From NCBI RefSeq assembly GCF_000964465.1, contig NZ_BANH01000043.1:16863-80862 (forward strand): a stretch of DNA of 64,000 nt. Direction: 5' to 3'. A program made the translations under genes and the position numbers. This document shows, piece by piece, positions 1 to 8,181 of this stretch. The notes beneath the pieces were generated by a model. That model saw nothing but the letters and a program-made list of their open reading frames with translations. It did no database searches and had not been told where the DNA came from. Position 1 is the stretch's first letter. Every line of letters starts with the position of its first letter. This stretch comes from Gluconobacter thailandicus F149-1 = NBRC 100600. Its GTDB lineage: Bacteria; Pseudomonadota; Alphaproteobacteria; Acetobacterales; Acetobacteraceae.

Positions 1-1023
1 CTGTTCGACGAAATGGAGCTTCCGGGCGGGAAACGCACCAAGAGCGGCTCATGGGGAACGGACTCATCCGTTCTGGAAGGACTGGCGGAGCAGGGGCACG
101 ATCTGCCTCAGAAGATCCTGTCCTGGCGTCAGTTGGCCAAGCTGAAATCCACTTATGCCGATGCGCTTGTTGAGCAGATGGACCAGGGAACGCAGCGCGT
201 TCACACGTCCTTCCAGATGGCCATTACGACCACTGGACGTCTGTCTTCCAATGAGCCAAACCTTCAGAACATTCCAATCCGGACGGAAGAAGGCGCTCTG
301 ATCCGTAAGGCTTTCGTGGCGGCTCCGGGGCGTGTTCTGGTGTCGGCGGATTACAGTCAGATCGAATTGCGGCTTCTGGCCCATGTGGCAAAGATCGAGC
401 CTCTGCTGGAGGCCTTCCATCTGGGGCAGGACATTCATGCCCGCACGGCTTCCGAAGTATTCGGTATTCCCATTGAAGGCATGGACCCGCTGACCCGTCG
501 TCGGGCCAAGGCCATCAACTTCGGTATTATTTACGGGATTTCGGCCTTTGGTCTGGGGCGGCAGCTTCAGATTTCGCCGGGTGAAGCACGCTCTTACATT
601 GATGCGTATTTTGCGCGCTATCCCGGTATTCGCGCCTATATGGACCGCACCAAGGAAGAGGCGAAGGAACAGGGTTATGTTCTGACGCCGTTTGGTCGTC
701 GCTGTTATGTGCCCGGCATCAAAGACAAGAACGGCGCTCGCCGGTCCTATGCCGAACGTCAGGCCATCAACGCTCCGCTGCAGGGTGGCGCTGCCGATAT
801 TATCAAGCGCGCCATGGTGCGTCTGGCGAGAAAGCTGCCTGAGACGGGCCTGAAAGCGCAGATGCTGCTTCAGGTGCATGACGAACTGCTCTTCGAAGTT
901 CAGGAGCAGGATGCACAGGCACTGGCGGATTTTGTCCGTCAGGAAATGGAAAGTGCCGCGAAGCTGGATGTGGCGCTTGAGGTTGAAACCGGTATTGGCC
1001 CGAGTTGGGCTGACGCACACTGA
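1..1023 (+). CDS. polA: DNA polymerase I, C-terminal part (5' end outside window)
   Basis: This is the polymerase domain of family A DNA polymerase I, which fills gaps during repair and Okazaki-fragment processing. The reading frame is open from base 1, so the gene starts upstream and any 5'-nuclease or 3'-5' exonuclease domain is not visible. Motif A (DYSQIELR, catalytic Asp near base 349), the O-helix motif B (RRRAKAINFGIIYG) and motif C (QVHDEL) are all intact and in order. The C-terminus ends normally at a TGA. A SCO-like gene follows after 14 bases, so the two may share a transcript. The identification is secure; only the N-terminal extent is unknown. Confidence 0.96.
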   Translation: MFDEMELPGGKRTKSGSWGTDSSVLEGLAEQGHDLPQKILSWRQLAKLKSTYADALVEQMDQGTQRVHTSFQMAITTTGRLSSNEPNLQNIPIRTEEGALIRKAFVAAPGRVLVSADYSQIELRLLAHVAKIEPLLEAFHLGQDIHARTASEVFGIPIEGMDPLTRRRAKAINFGIIYGISAFGLGRQLQISPGEARSYIDAYFARYPGIRAYMDRTKEEAKEQGYVLTPFGRRCYVPGIKDKNGARRSYAERQAINAPLQGGAADIIKRAMVRLARKLPETGLKAQMLLQVHDELLFEVQEQDAQALADFVRQEMESAAKLDVALEVETGIGPSWADAH

Positions 1024-1037
1024 GAGACTGAACGAGC

Positions 1038-1646
1038 ATGGAAACCCAACACGAACGCCGCAAGCGGGTCAGCAATCGCATTATCTGGGGAGTGCTGGCA
1101 GTTGCGGCGGTTCTGGGGGCTGTTGGCTTCCAGTTGGCCTCTCATGGCGGGCCGGGACTACTGGTACAGTCCAACGGAAACGAAGTTGGTGGCAGCTTCC
1201 GTCTTGAGTCCCTTGGGGAAAGTACAGTCACGGAAGGGGACTTCCACGGAACATGGATGCTGGTGTGGTTCTTTGACACGAACTGCCCGGAAGACCGGTG
1301 TCAGCCTGTACTGAAGAGTATGGAGCAGGCGTATCAGACGCTTCATGCAGAAGGTATTCGCGTCTCGCCGCTGGCGGTTTCCCTGAACCCGTTCGATGAA
1401 AACGAAGCCATCAGGAACTACGTCATTCCTGTTGCGCCTCATGTTATGCCGTTCACGGGAACGCCTAACATGATCAAGGCCATGACGGCTGAATATCATG
1501 CGCCGGATGAGAAAGAAGGCGATCATTACGTTCCGGCCCCGCGGATTGTCATCATGGATCCGAATTCTCGATATGCGGGCACGATTGATGCGACGGGTGA
1601 TGCGGCTGCCCTGATTGCGCGTCTGCGCCAGCTTGCAAAGCGCTGA
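1038..1646 (+). CDS. SCO1/SenC-like membrane-anchored thioredoxin-fold protein
   Basis: The 202-residue protein has one N-terminal membrane anchor (about residues 15-35) and a thioredoxin-like domain of the SCO1/SenC type, which in known members delivers copper to cytochrome oxidase or acts as a redox protein on the periplasmic face. The cysteine site reads NCPEDRC: Cys83 and Cys88 have four residues between them, whereas classic SCO proteins have CxxxC. A histidine (His163 in GDHYVP) sits about where the copper-binding His is expected. The start ATG lies 14 bases after polA and the stop abuts the next gene. Family assignment is fairly confident, but copper binding is uncertain because of the altered spacing. 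Confidence 0.7.
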   Translation: METQHERRKRVSNRIIWGVLAVAAVLGAVGFQLASHGGPGLLVQSNGNEVGGSFRLESLGESTVTEGDFHGTWMLVWFFDTNCPEDRCQPVLKSMEQAYQTLHAEGIRVSPLAVSLNPFDENEAIRNYVIPVAPHVMPFTGTPNMIKAMTAEYHAPDEKEGDHYVPAPRIVIMDPNSRYAGTIDATGDAAALIARLRQLAKR

Positions 1647-1652
1647 GTGACG

Positions 1653-3296
1653 ATGCGGCTGTCTGCTCTGTTCCTTGCCTTGTCTCTGGGTGTGGCAGGA
1701 ACTGCCCTTGCACAGGAGCAGACACCGCCTGACTGGAATGGGCAGACGCTCGGCAGCCCGCATCGGGGAGGGACGCTCCGGCTGACGGCTGATGGGCCGG
1801 GGGGAACGCTGGATCCGCAGGTCAATTACGGCACGCAGTACATGCAGGTGTTCGTCAATATGTACGACCCGCTGTTGACCTTCCGGGAGGCGCGGGGCCC
1901 CTCAGGACTGGATGTTGTACCCGATCTGGCAGAGGCCATGCCCACTATCAGCCCAGATGGTTTGACATGGACGCTGCATCTGCGATCCGGCCTGAAATTC
2001 TCGGACGGGTCGCCTGTCCGTGTTGAGGATGTGGTCGCGTCTTTCCGTCGGATCTATCGGGTTGGTAGCCCGACGGCCGCGTCGTTTTATGGTGGGATTG
2101 TCGGGGCAAAAGAGTGCCTCGATGCGCCAGATCATTGCACGTTGCCGGGTGTCGAAGGCCATCCGGATGGCACAATTATTTTTCATCTGACGCATCAGGA
2201 TGGAGAGTTTCTCTACAAGCTGGCATTTCCCCATGCCGTCATCCTGCCTGCCGGAATTTCTTCCCATGATCTGGGAAATGTGACAGCGCCGGGGACGGGG
2301 CCTTACCTGATTACGCATTACGATCCTGAACACGGCATGTTGCTGGAGCGGAACCCTTACTTTCACGTCTGGAATCCGCAGGCGCAGACGGATGGGTTTG
2401 TTGATCGTATTGAATACAGTTTTGGCTTGTCGGACGAAGCGCAGATTACGGCGGTTGAGCAGGGACAGTATGACTGGATGCTGGATGCCAAGCCTTCTGA
2501 TCGGCTGGGGGAGCTAGGGGCGAAGTATACGTCCCAGGTGCATATCGAGCCGCTTCTTGGTCTCTATTATCTGGCGATGAATGTTCATGAAAAGCCGTTT
2601 ACGGATCAGCGGGTCCGGCAGGCGGTCAGTCTGGCGGTGAACCGTCATGCCATGACCATTCTGTTTGGTGGAAGTGCCATTTCTGAACCGCTTTGCCAAA
2701 TGGTGCCGCATGGTATTCCGGGTGCGGACCTTGGATTGTCGTGCCCGCAAAATCTTGAAGAAGCACGGCGACTGGTTCGGGAGGCTGGTGCGGAAGGGCA
2801 GACGGTTACATTGGTTGTCCCCAATCGCGCTATCGAACTGGGCATGGGGACGTATCTGCGAAACGTGCTCCAGCAGATTGGCCTGAAAGCGCAATTACGA
2901 CCGATCACGGCTGGTCTGGCGGACTCTTATGAGCAGAATACGGCGAACCATGTGCAGATTGCTCTGGCCTACTGGTTTGCTGATTATCCTTCCGCGTCGA
3001 CGTTTCTGGATGATCTGTTCGGATGTGATAACTACCATCCGAATTCCGCCATTTCCCCAAACTTTACCGGCTTCTGTGATCAGCATGTTCAGAGCCTGTT
3101 CGAGCAGGCCAAGGCGCAGACCGATCCCGCCAAAGCCGCACCAATCTGGCAGGAGGCGGGACATGAGATCATGCGCCAAATGCCTGGTGCGCCGATGATC
3201 CAGATGAAGACCATCGATTTCGTTTCGAAAAGGTTGGGGAATTATTGTTCGACGCTTCTGAGCCATATGCTGTTTTCGCATGTTTGGGTGAAATAA
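1653..3296 (+). CDS. Extracellular solute-binding protein, family 5 (peptide/nickel type)
   Basis: The product is a periplasmic binding protein of the SBP_bac_5 family (DppA/OppA-like). It has a clear signal peptide with an A-L-A cleavage site before Gln, then the family layout: GGTLRLTADGPGGTLDPQ near the N-terminus, a long lobe with WTLHLRSGLKFSDGSPV, and the hinge and second lobe to the C-terminus. A GTG directly after the upstream stop (1647) could also serve as start, but the ATG at 1653 begins the signal peptide exactly and is preferred. No permease or ATPase gene lies next to it, so it is an orphan binding protein, perhaps serving a transporter encoded elsewhere. The substrate cannot be told from sequence. 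Confidence 0.85.
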   Translation: MRLSALFLALSLGVAGTALAQEQTPPDWNGQTLGSPHRGGTLRLTADGPGGTLDPQVNYGTQYMQVFVNMYDPLLTFREARGPSGLDVVPDLAEAMPTISPDGLTWTLHLRSGLKFSDGSPVRVEDVVASFRRIYRVGSPTAASFYGGIVGAKECLDAPDHCTLPGVEGHPDGTIIFHLTHQDGEFLYKLAFPHAVILPAGISSHDLGNVTAPGTGPYLITHYDPEHGMLLERNPYFHVWNPQAQTDGFVDRIEYSFGLSDEAQITAVEQGQYDWMLDAKPSDRLGELGAKYTSQVHIEPLLGLYYLAMNVHEKPFTDQRVRQAVSLAVNRHAMTILFGGSAISEPLCQMVPHGIPGADLGLSCPQNLEEARRLVREAGAEGQTVTLVVPNRAIELGMGTYLRNVLQQIGLKAQLRPITAGLADSYEQNTANHVQIALAYWFADYPSASTFLDDLFGCDNYHPNSAISPNFTGFCDQHVQSLFEQAKAQTDPAKAAPIWQEAGHEIMRQMPGAPMIQMKTIDFVSKRLGNYCSTLLSHMLFSHVWVK

Positions 3297-3341
3297 CGCT
3301 CAAAAGGCGAATAATATTGCAGAAATAGTCTTCAAGAGTGT

Positions 3342-3373
3342 CTTCTCCTTATTGCGTGGTGTGTAAGGAGAAG
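3342..3373 (+). promoter_or_regulatory. Hairpin sequestering the ribosome-binding site of the 3378 gene
   Basis: CTTCTCCTTA (3342-3351) and TAAGGAGAAG (3364-3373) are a perfect 10-bp inverted repeat with a 12-base loop. The right arm contains the AAGGAG Shine-Dalgarno sequence of the gene starting at ATG 3378 and the left arm is its exact complement. In mRNA this would hide the ribosome-binding site, as in RNA thermometers or protein-controlled leaders. The pairing is seen directly; the regulatory role is inferred. Confidence 0.55.
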
Positions 3374-3377
3374 TGTC

Positions 3378-4394
3378 ATGAGAGGTTTGTTCGCCAGTCT
3401 CATGAGCGCGTGTCTTGTTGTTGTTAGCCTTGGAAAAGTACAGGCGCACGACGTTCTGAAAACTCCTGAAAACTGCATCAAGGCCGCAGTCGTATTGCCT
3501 TTGCTGGGTGGTCCAGGTGACTCGCCGATTATTCCAGTCAAGGTAAACGGGTTGGATGCCGCCATGTATGTCAGCCCCATGTTCGGGCACGTTATGGTTC
3601 ATGATTCTGGAAAGCTCTGGTTCCCGCTTGGAGCCGATATGCCCTTGAAAGCCCAGAATGGTGCAGTGACGTTAACCTCCCGAACACTCCTCGATGATGT
3701 GCAGATCGGACCGATGGATCTGGGAGAGATGCGTGCCAATCTTCTGGACGGTCAGGCTGAGCGCCACGTGGGAAGTCGGCCCCTCATTGGAATGCTGGGG
3801 CTAGAGAGCGAAATCTTTTCCGGAACCGATATTCTTTTTGACGTTCCCAACGGTAAGCTGGCGTTTCTGAAGTTTCGAACAGACAAGGCCTGCAAGGATG
3901 CGGCGCATCGTCTCATGGGGGCTCAGGCAAATGTTGTGGAACTGCGGCGTGGAGCACTGATTGCTGTTCGCGCTAATGCAAGATCTCAGGAGATGGTTCT
4001 TGACCCGGATTTATCAGAAACTGTTTTACCGACATCCTGGGGAGACGGCCTGAACCTGACATCGGACGACATTCGGCATGAACCAATCGTGACGACCCAG
4101 TATGTCGGGGTATCGGTCGGGCACCAGTATGTTCTCAATGTGCTGGATATTGGCGGGTATAATCCCGGCCCCCTGAATGTGCTGTTCCAGTCTGATATTT
4201 CGACTGCAGCACTTGGGGGCGATGTCTTTAGGAAAGCGGCTGTCTTGCTAGACAGGGACGCTGGTCAGGCGTTTTTCCTTCCCGAAACAGAAAACACGCC
4301 TCGTCCGACGCTACATTTCCATTTTGATGAAAGCCGCTTGGGGCACACAACTGTTACGCAGAAAACAGGACGTATTGAAACTGGTGTGAAGTGA
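3378..4394 (+). CDS. Secreted retropepsin-like protein lacking the catalytic Asp
   Basis: A 338-residue exported protein with signal peptide (cleavage near VQA-H). Two similar halves are visible. Each has a beta-rich stretch, and the first half carries IGMLGLESEIFSGTDILFDV followed by GKLAFLKF, which resembles the ILG...DFP...RL signature of bacterial retropepsin-like aspartyl proteases. The place of the catalytic D-[ST]-G triad after PVKVNGL reads YVSPMFG, and no DTG/DSG occurs in either half. It therefore looks like a catalytically dead member acting as a binding or structural protein. A perfect AAGGAG ribosome-binding site precedes the ATG, inside a hairpin. The fold assignment is an inference from motif shape. 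Confidence 0.5.
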   Translation: MRGLFASLMSACLVVVSLGKVQAHDVLKTPENCIKAAVVLPLLGGPGDSPIIPVKVNGLDAAMYVSPMFGHVMVHDSGKLWFPLGADMPLKAQNGAVTLTSRTLLDDVQIGPMDLGEMRANLLDGQAERHVGSRPLIGMLGLESEIFSGTDILFDVPNGKLAFLKFRTDKACKDAAHRLMGAQANVVELRRGALIAVRANARSQEMVLDPDLSETVLPTSWGDGLNLTSDDIRHEPIVTTQYVGVSVGHQYVLNVLDIGGYNPGPLNVLFQSDISTAALGGDVFRKAAVLLDRDAGQAFFLPETENTPRPTLHFHFDESRLGHTTVTQKTGRIETGVK

Positions 4395-4443
4395 AGGGTT
4401 AGACAGGGATCACTTCACACCTACTAAGCCTGTTTTTACAGGC
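4383..4443. terminator. Two hairpins between convergent genes
   Basis: GGTGTGAAGTGA (4383-4394) and TCACTTCACACC (4410-4421) form a perfect 12-bp stem that includes the stop codon of the upstream gene. A second stem, GCCTGT-tttt-ACAGGC (4428-4443), overlaps the purD stop. Between two converging genes these most likely end transcription from both sides, though no long U-tract follows the first stem. Confidence 0.5.
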
Positions 4444-5665
4444 CAATATCTGTACGGAAAATCTTGTCTTCCCACTGAATGGCTGCCGCGCCTTCATAAG
4501 CAAGACGACGTGCGTCTTCTGGCGTAGCAGCCTTGGCGCAGACTGTCAGAACACGTCCGCCATCCGCGACCAGAACGCCCTCGACCAGTTTTGTTCCAGC
4601 ATGGAAAACCGAGACGCCCGGGACGGCTTCGGCGCGTTCGAGGCCCGAAATGCGTCCACCCTTTTTCGGAGCGTCCGGGTATCCGTTGGCAGCCAGCACC
4701 AGTGAGATAGAGGCTTCGTCGGAGAACTCGGCAGCGGCATGATCGAGATTGCCGTCTGCGAGAGATGCAAGAATAGGAAGCAGGTCTGATTTGAGACGGA
4801 TCAGGAGTGCCTGTGCCTCGGGGTCACCAAAGCGGACATTGTATTCAATCAGCTTTGGGCCTTCGTTCGTCAGCATCAGGCCAGCGAAAATCACGCCACG
4901 GAAAGGTGTGCCGCGACGCACCATTTCCGCCAGCATCGGGCGGACGCTGAGGTCCAGTGCCTTTTCCTGAGCCGCGCGATTAAAGCCGGGTGGGGGGGAT
5001 ATAGCGCCCATTCCCCCTGTGTTCGGCCCTGTGTCTCCATCGCCGAGGCGCTTGTGGTCGCGGGCTGCGCCGATCAGAACGGCCTTGTCGTCCGAGCAGA
5101 ACGCGAACAGCGAGACTTCTTCGCCCACCAGACATTCTTCGATGACGAGCGGCATACCGAGCTTCCGGATGGCGTCTTCCGCTTCTTCAACACTTTGGGC
5201 GACGACCACACCCTTGCCAGCCGCCAGACCATCCGCCTTTACGACGATCGGTGCGCCGCGACGTCGCACAAACTCAATGGCTGGTGCCTCGTTTTCGAAG
5301 CGTTCCCATTTTGCTGTTGGAATGCCAGCGGCATCCGCAACGTCTTTAGTGAACGCTTTGCTGCCTTCCAGAAGGGCCGCAGCCCTGGTGGGGCCAGCGC
5401 AGGGAATGCCAGCTTCGGCGCAGGCATCTGCCAGACCGATCACCAGAGGCGCTTCAGGGCCGGGAACGATCAGGTCGATATTCTGCTCTTTTGCAAAAGC
5501 GACAAGCCCTCCAACGTCATCCGATTTGAGGGGAACCAGTGTCGCCAGAGAGGTCATGCCCGGGTTGCCGGGAGCGGCGTAAAGCGCCGAAAGACTGGGC
5601 GAGCGCGCCAGACATGTTGCCAGGGCGTGTTCGCGCCCTCCGGAACCGACCAGCAAAACGCGCAT
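4436..5665 (-). CDS. purD: Phosphoribosylamine--glycine ligase
   Basis: PurD (GAR synthetase) joins glycine to 5-phosphoribosylamine in the second step of purine synthesis, using ATP. The 409-residue protein starts with MRVLLVGSGGREHAL, the diagnostic PurD N-terminus. It carries the ATP-grasp glycine loop VKADGLAAGKG near residue 142, PNTGGMGA near 214 and EYNVRFGDPEAQ near 274. An open frame extends farther upstream, but the ATG at 5665 is preceded by AGGGAG at good spacing and matches family starts. The gene is divergent from xseA with 76 bases between them, which must hold both promoters. Confidence 0.96.
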   Translation of the reverse strand: MRVLLVGSGGREHALATCLARSPSLSALYAAPGNPGMTSLATLVPLKSDDVGGLVAFAKEQNIDLIVPGPEAPLVIGLADACAEAGIPCAGPTRAAALLEGSKAFTKDVADAAGIPTAKWERFENEAPAIEFVRRRGAPIVVKADGLAAGKGVVVAQSVEEAEDAIRKLGMPLVIEECLVGEEVSLFAFCSDDKAVLIGAARDHKRLGDGDTGPNTGGMGAISPPPGFNRAAQEKALDLSVRPMLAEMVRRGTPFRGVIFAGLMLTNEGPKLIEYNVRFGDPEAQALLIRLKSDLLPILASLADGNLDHAAAEFSDEASISLVLAANGYPDAPKKGGRISGLERAEAVPGVSVFHAGTKLVEGVLVADGGRVLTVCAKAATPEDARRLAYEGAAAIQWEDKIFRTDIGL

Positions 5666-5741
5666 TCCGCTCTCCCTTTTCATCTGTGGGTCCCTGAGAT
5701 CAGGGCTTCGTCTGACGGCGTGCGTAGCATAGACTGGCGCC

Positions 5742-7235
5742 ATGATGGAGAGTGATGCCGCGTCCACACGCGGGAATGTGCCGCAATATTCAGTTTCCGA
5801 GATTTCTGGAGCCATCAAGCGCACGCTTGAGACCGGATTCGGTCGCGTTCGTGTGCGCGGGGAAGTCACGGAGCTCAAGCGCTACCCGTCCGGGCATGTT
5901 TATCTGTCCCTGAAAGACGAGGGCGGAAAGATTTCCGGCGTGATCTGGCGTGGAACGGTGTCCCGTCTGGGGATGGCGCCTGAGAACGGCAATGAAGTCA
6001 TCGCGACGGGGAAGGTTTCGTCCTACGGTGAGCGGTCCAGCTACCAGCTTATCATCGACCGCATGGAGTTTGCGGGCGAGGGGGCATTGCTCGCGAATAT
6101 CGAACGTCTGCGCCGGAAATTGCTGGAAGAGGGCCTGTTCGAGGCCGACCGCAAAAAGCCGATCCCGTTCCTGCCGACGCTCGTCGGTGTTGTGACGTCC
6201 CGCGCGGGTGCGGTGCTGCATGATATTCGCACGACGATTGAGCGCCGCTTTCCGCGCGACGTCCTGCTGTGGCCTGTGGCTGTGCAGGGGGAAGGAGCGG
6301 CGGCCCAGATTGCGGCAGCGATTGAAGGAATGGCGCAGAGGCCACGGCGACCGGATGTTCTGATTGTCGCGCGTGGCGGCGGGTCACTTGAAGATCTTAT
6401 GGCGTTCAATGATGAGCGCGTTCTGCGGGCCGTTGCGGCATGTCCTATCCCGGTTATTTCTGCGGTCGGGCATGAAACGGATACGACGCTGATCGACCTT
6501 GTTTCTGATCGACGTGCGCCAACGCCAACAGCGGCGGCGGAAATGGCTGTTCCGCTGCGCTCCGAACTGGTGGCTGATCTGGCACATCGTACGGCGCGTC
6601 TGGCAGGTGGTCTCAGCCGGATCATGCAGGTGTCCCGCGGGCGTCTCGAACAGGCAACAGCCGGACTACCCGATCTGCCTTCTCTTCTGGCGACGGCACG
6701 GATGCGGTTGGATGATCGTAGCCAGCGTCTTGATCTCGCGCTCCCCGCTTTCGTTCTGCGGGTCAGGAGCCGCCTGGATGCGCCACTACATCAACTCCCC
6801 TCGCTGGAACTGATTGTCAGTCGGGCGCGTGCTGCTTTAACTGCCCCCTCCCGACAGCTTCCATCACCACTTCTGATGATTGAACGTCGGGAAGCTGCGC
6901 TGCAAAGAGCGCAGACGGCTCTGGCGACGGCGTGGCACAGGGCAGACCAACAGTTTCACCTTCGTGTGGAACGGCAGCGGCTGTCTCCTGAGACGCTCAA
7001 GAGTGCCATTCGTCTTCAGAAGGCACGGCTTGAAGGGTTGGGAAGCTATCTGGAAGCAGTGTCTCCCAAAGCTATTCTGAGCCGCGGTTACGTTCTGGTG
7101 CAGGACAGCAAAGGTCGCCCGATGACCAGTTCGAGAGCAGAACCTGTCAACGGCCGCGTTGTTCTGTCTTTCACAGATGGCGAACGTGGGGCAAAACTGG
7201 ATGCTCTGACGTCTCAGGGCGATCTCGGGCTTTAA
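5742..7235 (+). CDS. xseA: Exodeoxyribonuclease VII large subunit
   Basis: XseA is the catalytic large subunit of exonuclease VII, which degrades single-stranded DNA from both ends and takes part in mismatch repair and damage processing. The 497-residue protein has an N-terminal OB-fold (VRVRGEVTELKRYPSGHVYLSLKD). The catalytic core follows with GVVTSRAGAVLHDI, ARGGGSLEDLMAFNDE and ISAVGHETDTTLID, then DRRAPTPTAAAE and a long helical C-terminal region. Two ATGs occur in tandem at 5742 and 5745. No small subunit gene (xseB) lies alongside. A small lipoprotein gene follows after 45 bases. Confidence 0.95.
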   Translation: MMESDAASTRGNVPQYSVSEISGAIKRTLETGFGRVRVRGEVTELKRYPSGHVYLSLKDEGGKISGVIWRGTVSRLGMAPENGNEVIATGKVSSYGERSSYQLIIDRMEFAGEGALLANIERLRRKLLEEGLFEADRKKPIPFLPTLVGVVTSRAGAVLHDIRTTIERRFPRDVLLWPVAVQGEGAAAQIAAAIEGMAQRPRRPDVLIVARGGGSLEDLMAFNDERVLRAVAACPIPVISAVGHETDTTLIDLVSDRRAPTPTAAAEMAVPLRSELVADLAHRTARLAGGLSRIMQVSRGRLEQATAGLPDLPSLLATARMRLDDRSQRLDLALPAFVLRVRSRLDAPLHQLPSLELIVSRARAALTAPSRQLPSPLLMIERREAALQRAQTALATAWHRADQQFHLRVERQRLSPETLKSAIRLQKARLEGLGSYLEAVSPKAILSRGYVLVQDSKGRPMTSSRAEPVNGRVVLSFTDGERGAKLDALTSQGDLGL

Positions 7236-7280
7236 TCGCGAAGTTCCGGGCCGTTGCCCGGTTTGTAATCCGGAGTTCAC

Positions 7281-7643
7281 ATGCGTCCGTTCTGGTTGAG
7301 CCTAGTTGTCCTGCCCCTGCTGGCAGCCTGTGCCGAACAGCCTGCTGCGCCGTCTCAGACGGTTGCGCAGACTCCCGCACATAAGATTCCTCCACAGGAT
7401 TTCGCGCCGGGTCTGGCTGAGGAGGCACCACCCTCGGGACAGAAGGTTCTGCTCAATGACCCTTCTGCGCCTGCCAATACGCCTCTTTGCGGCGCGGCGC
7501 TGCATGAAGCCAATCAGGCTGGTGCGGCGGTCTATGCACAGGGGCTGGCAAGTACCGCGTCGTCCTGCCCTCAGAATGCCTGTTTTGAGCCATTGACGGG
7601 GACGTTCATTGCGGCAGATGGCAACAAAAGCGTGTGCCGCTAA
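7281..7643 (+). CDS. Small conserved lipoprotein, function unknown
   Basis: A 120-residue protein with a lipoprotein signal peptide: hydrophobic stretch then LLAAC, the lipobox with Cys17 as lipidation site. The middle is proline- and alanine-rich and probably extended. The C-terminal part has further cysteines (LCGAAL, SSCPQNACF and a terminal VCR) that could form two disulfides in the periplasm. GGAG lies about 7 bases before the ATG. It could be co-transcribed with xseA. No function is recognised. Confidence 0.7.
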   Translation: MRPFWLSLVVLPLLAACAEQPAAPSQTVAQTPAHKIPPQDFAPGLAEEAPPSGQKVLLNDPSAPANTPLCGAALHEANQAGAAVYAQGLASTASSCPQNACFEPLTGTFIAADGNKSVCR

Positions 7644-7728
7644 AAGTTTTCAGCACAGATTGAGCTGTTGCATTTCCCTATCATTCACAGTGCTTTAAGA
7701 TGCGTCTCACAAAAGAGTGAGGCTTGTG

Positions 7729-8082
7729 ATGACTGATAATCTGAAATGCCCCAAATGCGGGTCTGAGCATGTCTATCCGGACGGTACCCTGTGGGTCTGT
7801 CCGGATTGTGCCAATGAATGGAACCCGGAAGCTGACGGCCAGGACGATGCGGGTGAGGGAAGTTCCGTGATCAAGGACGCGAACGGGAATGTTCTTGTCG
7901 ATGGTGATAGCGTGACGGTTGTGAAGGACCTTAAAGTCAAAGGGTCTTCACTCGTTGTTAAAAGCGGGACCAAGGTCAAGAACATCCGCCTGGTTGATGC
8001 GACGGACGGGCATAACATTGCCTGCAAGATCACGGGGATTGGCGCCATGAATCTCAAGTCGGAATTCGTCAAGAAGTCCTGA
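7729..8082 (+). CDS. yjdM: Zinc-ribbon protein YjdM (PhnA family)
   Basis: A 117-residue member of the YjdM/PhnA family. The N-terminal zinc ribbon has Cys7, Cys10, Cys24 and Cys27 (CPKCGSEHV...CPDC) and the C-terminal domain has the family signature [24 protein letters not shown]. Some family members were called phosphonoacetate hydrolase, but most, including the E. coli protein, have no proven activity. An in-frame GTG lies at 7717, but GAGG sits at ideal distance before the ATG at 7729, which is chosen here. The gene has its own upstream space of 85 bases and a strong hairpin downstream. Confidence 0.9.
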   Translation: MTDNLKCPKCGSEHVYPDGTLWVCPDCANEWNPEADGQDDAGEGSSVIKDANGNVLVDGDSVTVVKDLKVKGSSLVVKSGTKVKNIRLVDATDGHNIACKITGIGAMNLKSEFVKKS

Positions 8083-8108
8083 TTGCCGTTCTGATCTTAC
8101 TGAGTTTT

Positions 8109-8145
8109 CATTCAGCCCTCGCGAACCTCATGCGAGGGCTGAATG
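8109..8145. terminator. 14-bp perfect hairpin without U-tract
   Basis: CATTCAGCCCTCGC (8109-8122) and GCGAGGGCTGAATG (8132-8145) are perfectly complementary with a 9-base loop. It follows yjdM by 26 bases and precedes the next gene by 36. Position suggests a terminator, but no run of T follows on either strand, so an RNA-stabilising or protein-binding role is possible. Confidence 0.5.
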
Positions 8146-8181
8146 CGTTCTGGCGGCTTTTAAAAAAGGTGTATTTGCAGC

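Noticed and set aside
64..1020. Long open frame antisense to polA
   Set aside because: Caused by codon bias of the real gene on the plus strand; no start signals or family features. The same holds for other long antisense frames, such as those opposite aspS (33667-35091) and fpr/gor (50246-52312).
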